Part shown: positions 63,114-64,000 of the stretch, piece after piece
Layout: each line of letters begins with the position of its first letter
How positions within the stretch are numbered: position 1 is the stretch's first letter
Source: Cordylochernes scorpioides
Lineage: Eukaryota > Arthropoda > Arachnida > Pseudoscorpiones > Chernetidae
DNA: 64,000 bases
Direction of reading: 5' to 3'
NCBI GenBank assembly: GCA_030710605.1
Contig: CP092880.1
Span: 23,518,467 to 23,582,466, forward strand
Translations under genes and position numbers: made by a program
The notes under the pieces: generated by a model
The model's input: the letters and a program-made list of their open reading frames with translations, nothing else
What the model was told of the DNA's origin: nothing
Database searches by the model: none

Positions 63114-63303
63114 CAATGATTTCCTACTCCCTCACAACGTGAAAATTGTTTTAATTTCATGAAACATAAATTTTGAAAGACACCCTGTTAAGTAAACTTG
63201 TAAAGCGGGAAGTCTATATATTTATAAATACTAAGTGAGCTTTTAGTGTCTTCTTTTATACACATAATTGTGTTGGTTACGAAATAATTATCCAAAAAAT
63301 ATA

Positions 63304-63480
63304 CAGTAAAACATCCATAAGAGGACACTCACGTTAGAGGACACCTCTCTATAAAGGACAGTTTTCATTTGCAAAATTACCATTTTTACTATTTTGCAAC
63401 TCTCCGGTGAGAGGACACCTCTCCCTAAAGGACACTTTGGCTCTGCAATTAGGTGTTGTCCTACTGGAGTGGTTCTAATG
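63304..63480. mobile_element. MITE-2 (pogo/Tigger-like)
   Basis: CAGTAAAACATCCATAAGAG to GGAGTGGTTCTAATG, TA at both flanks; ends more diverged than in the copy at 47295. Confidence 0.75.
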
Positions 63481-64000
63481 TATATAAATTAATAACTTTG
63501 TTAGTGAAAATTTATTCTAATTTGATAAGGCACAATTTGGATTAAAAATTATTATCTTTTTTTTTTTCAATTCTAATTTATTGCTATTTGTATATACAAA
63601 ATGGAGCCTTTTATTACAATGATTTTCAAAAGTTGAATGGTCCTTGGTTTATGTGCAACAAGCTTGGACCACGTCGACCAAACTATTTATCTAGAGTGGA
63701 TTAAATCATATAAATTTCACCTAGAATTTTAGAAATAACAAATTTGGACTCCGTCATGCATAAAGTAGAAACCATTTCTACAAATATTTGACATTGTATA
63801 TTATTTTATATTTTCAAAATAGATTGGAGATTTCAAATTTTCCTTGGAAAATACATTTCGAAATCACTCAAAGAGCAAATTTCTTTTCAAATTGGGACAC
63901 CTGATGTTTGGTTATTTTTCAATTGTAACACGAAGAGCTTCCGATGTCCAATATACTCTCTGTTGCCACAATAGATATAACTCCGCTTTGCCGGTCCCAA

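Larger units (their letters stand above)
62872..63990. repeat. Long repeat, uninterrupted copy (matches 44380-44830 plus 47295-48010)
   Basis: Runs from ATTGGTCAGGTAAACTAACA to AACACGAAGAGCTTCCGATG without the 2.4-kb ribozyme arrays. It includes a SINE-1 copy (62932-63113) and a MITE-2 copy (63304-63480) at the same places as the other copy. Confidence 0.85.

Overview
This is an AT-rich animal window (I judge an invertebrate; GC is low throughout) holding one host gene on the + strand and a very dense mass of transposable elements in its introns and flanks. The host gene is the catalytic-subunit kinase PRKX / Drosophila Pka-C3. Seven exons (12530-54194) join in one open frame of 303 residues, from the glycine loop to the C-terminal FxxF. 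The first coding exon(s), about 55 residues by comparison with PRKX, were not found. Nothing identifies the species; a chelicerate or a mollusc would fit the repeat mix. A 100-N gap sits at 62770-62869.

Layout. 1-12529: upstream sequence or first intron, with MITEs, SINEs, LINE 3' ends and palindromic elements. Intron 2 (14710-37980, 23.3 kb) holds an R1-like LINE remnant, a nested stack (mariner-type MITE > SINE > LINE > Tc1), a Helitron, two Penelope-like (PLE) insertions with GIY-YIG remnants, an open-frame Tc1-type transposon and a second LINE. Intron 3 (38101-50890) holds a LINE interrupted by a deleted mariner, an inverted LINE fragment, two mirrored arrays of ~350-bp units and a 55-bp minisatellite. 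Introns 4-6 are short. 54195-64000: downstream AT-rich sequence and more repeats.

Most notable pattern: hammerhead-ribozyme motifs recur in many repeat families. Two related families (called HHR-B and HHR-C here) match the textbook core: CTGATGA or CTGACGA, a 4-bp stem II, GAAAC, GTC or GTT, and a 5-bp stem I. They form tandem and mirrored arrays of 347-350-bp units at 44928-47233. Family HHR-A has the core with one extra unpaired purine, and family HHR-L has one copy at 58912-58950. Families D, E and F carry related motifs with altered cores (CTGTNGA or TTGATAA, then GAAA); family E motifs lie in the terminal repeats of PLE copies that also encode GIY-YIG fragments. In every family the stem III sequence is a short palindrome (ACGT, ACGCGT, ACCATGGT, AGCT, ATAT), as expected if the ribozymes work as dimers. 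Many copies occur as head-to-head inverted pairs.

Family labels (HHR-A to L, MITE-1 to 5, SINE-1/2, repeat H) are mine. No database search was possible; relationships within the window come from reading copies against each other.
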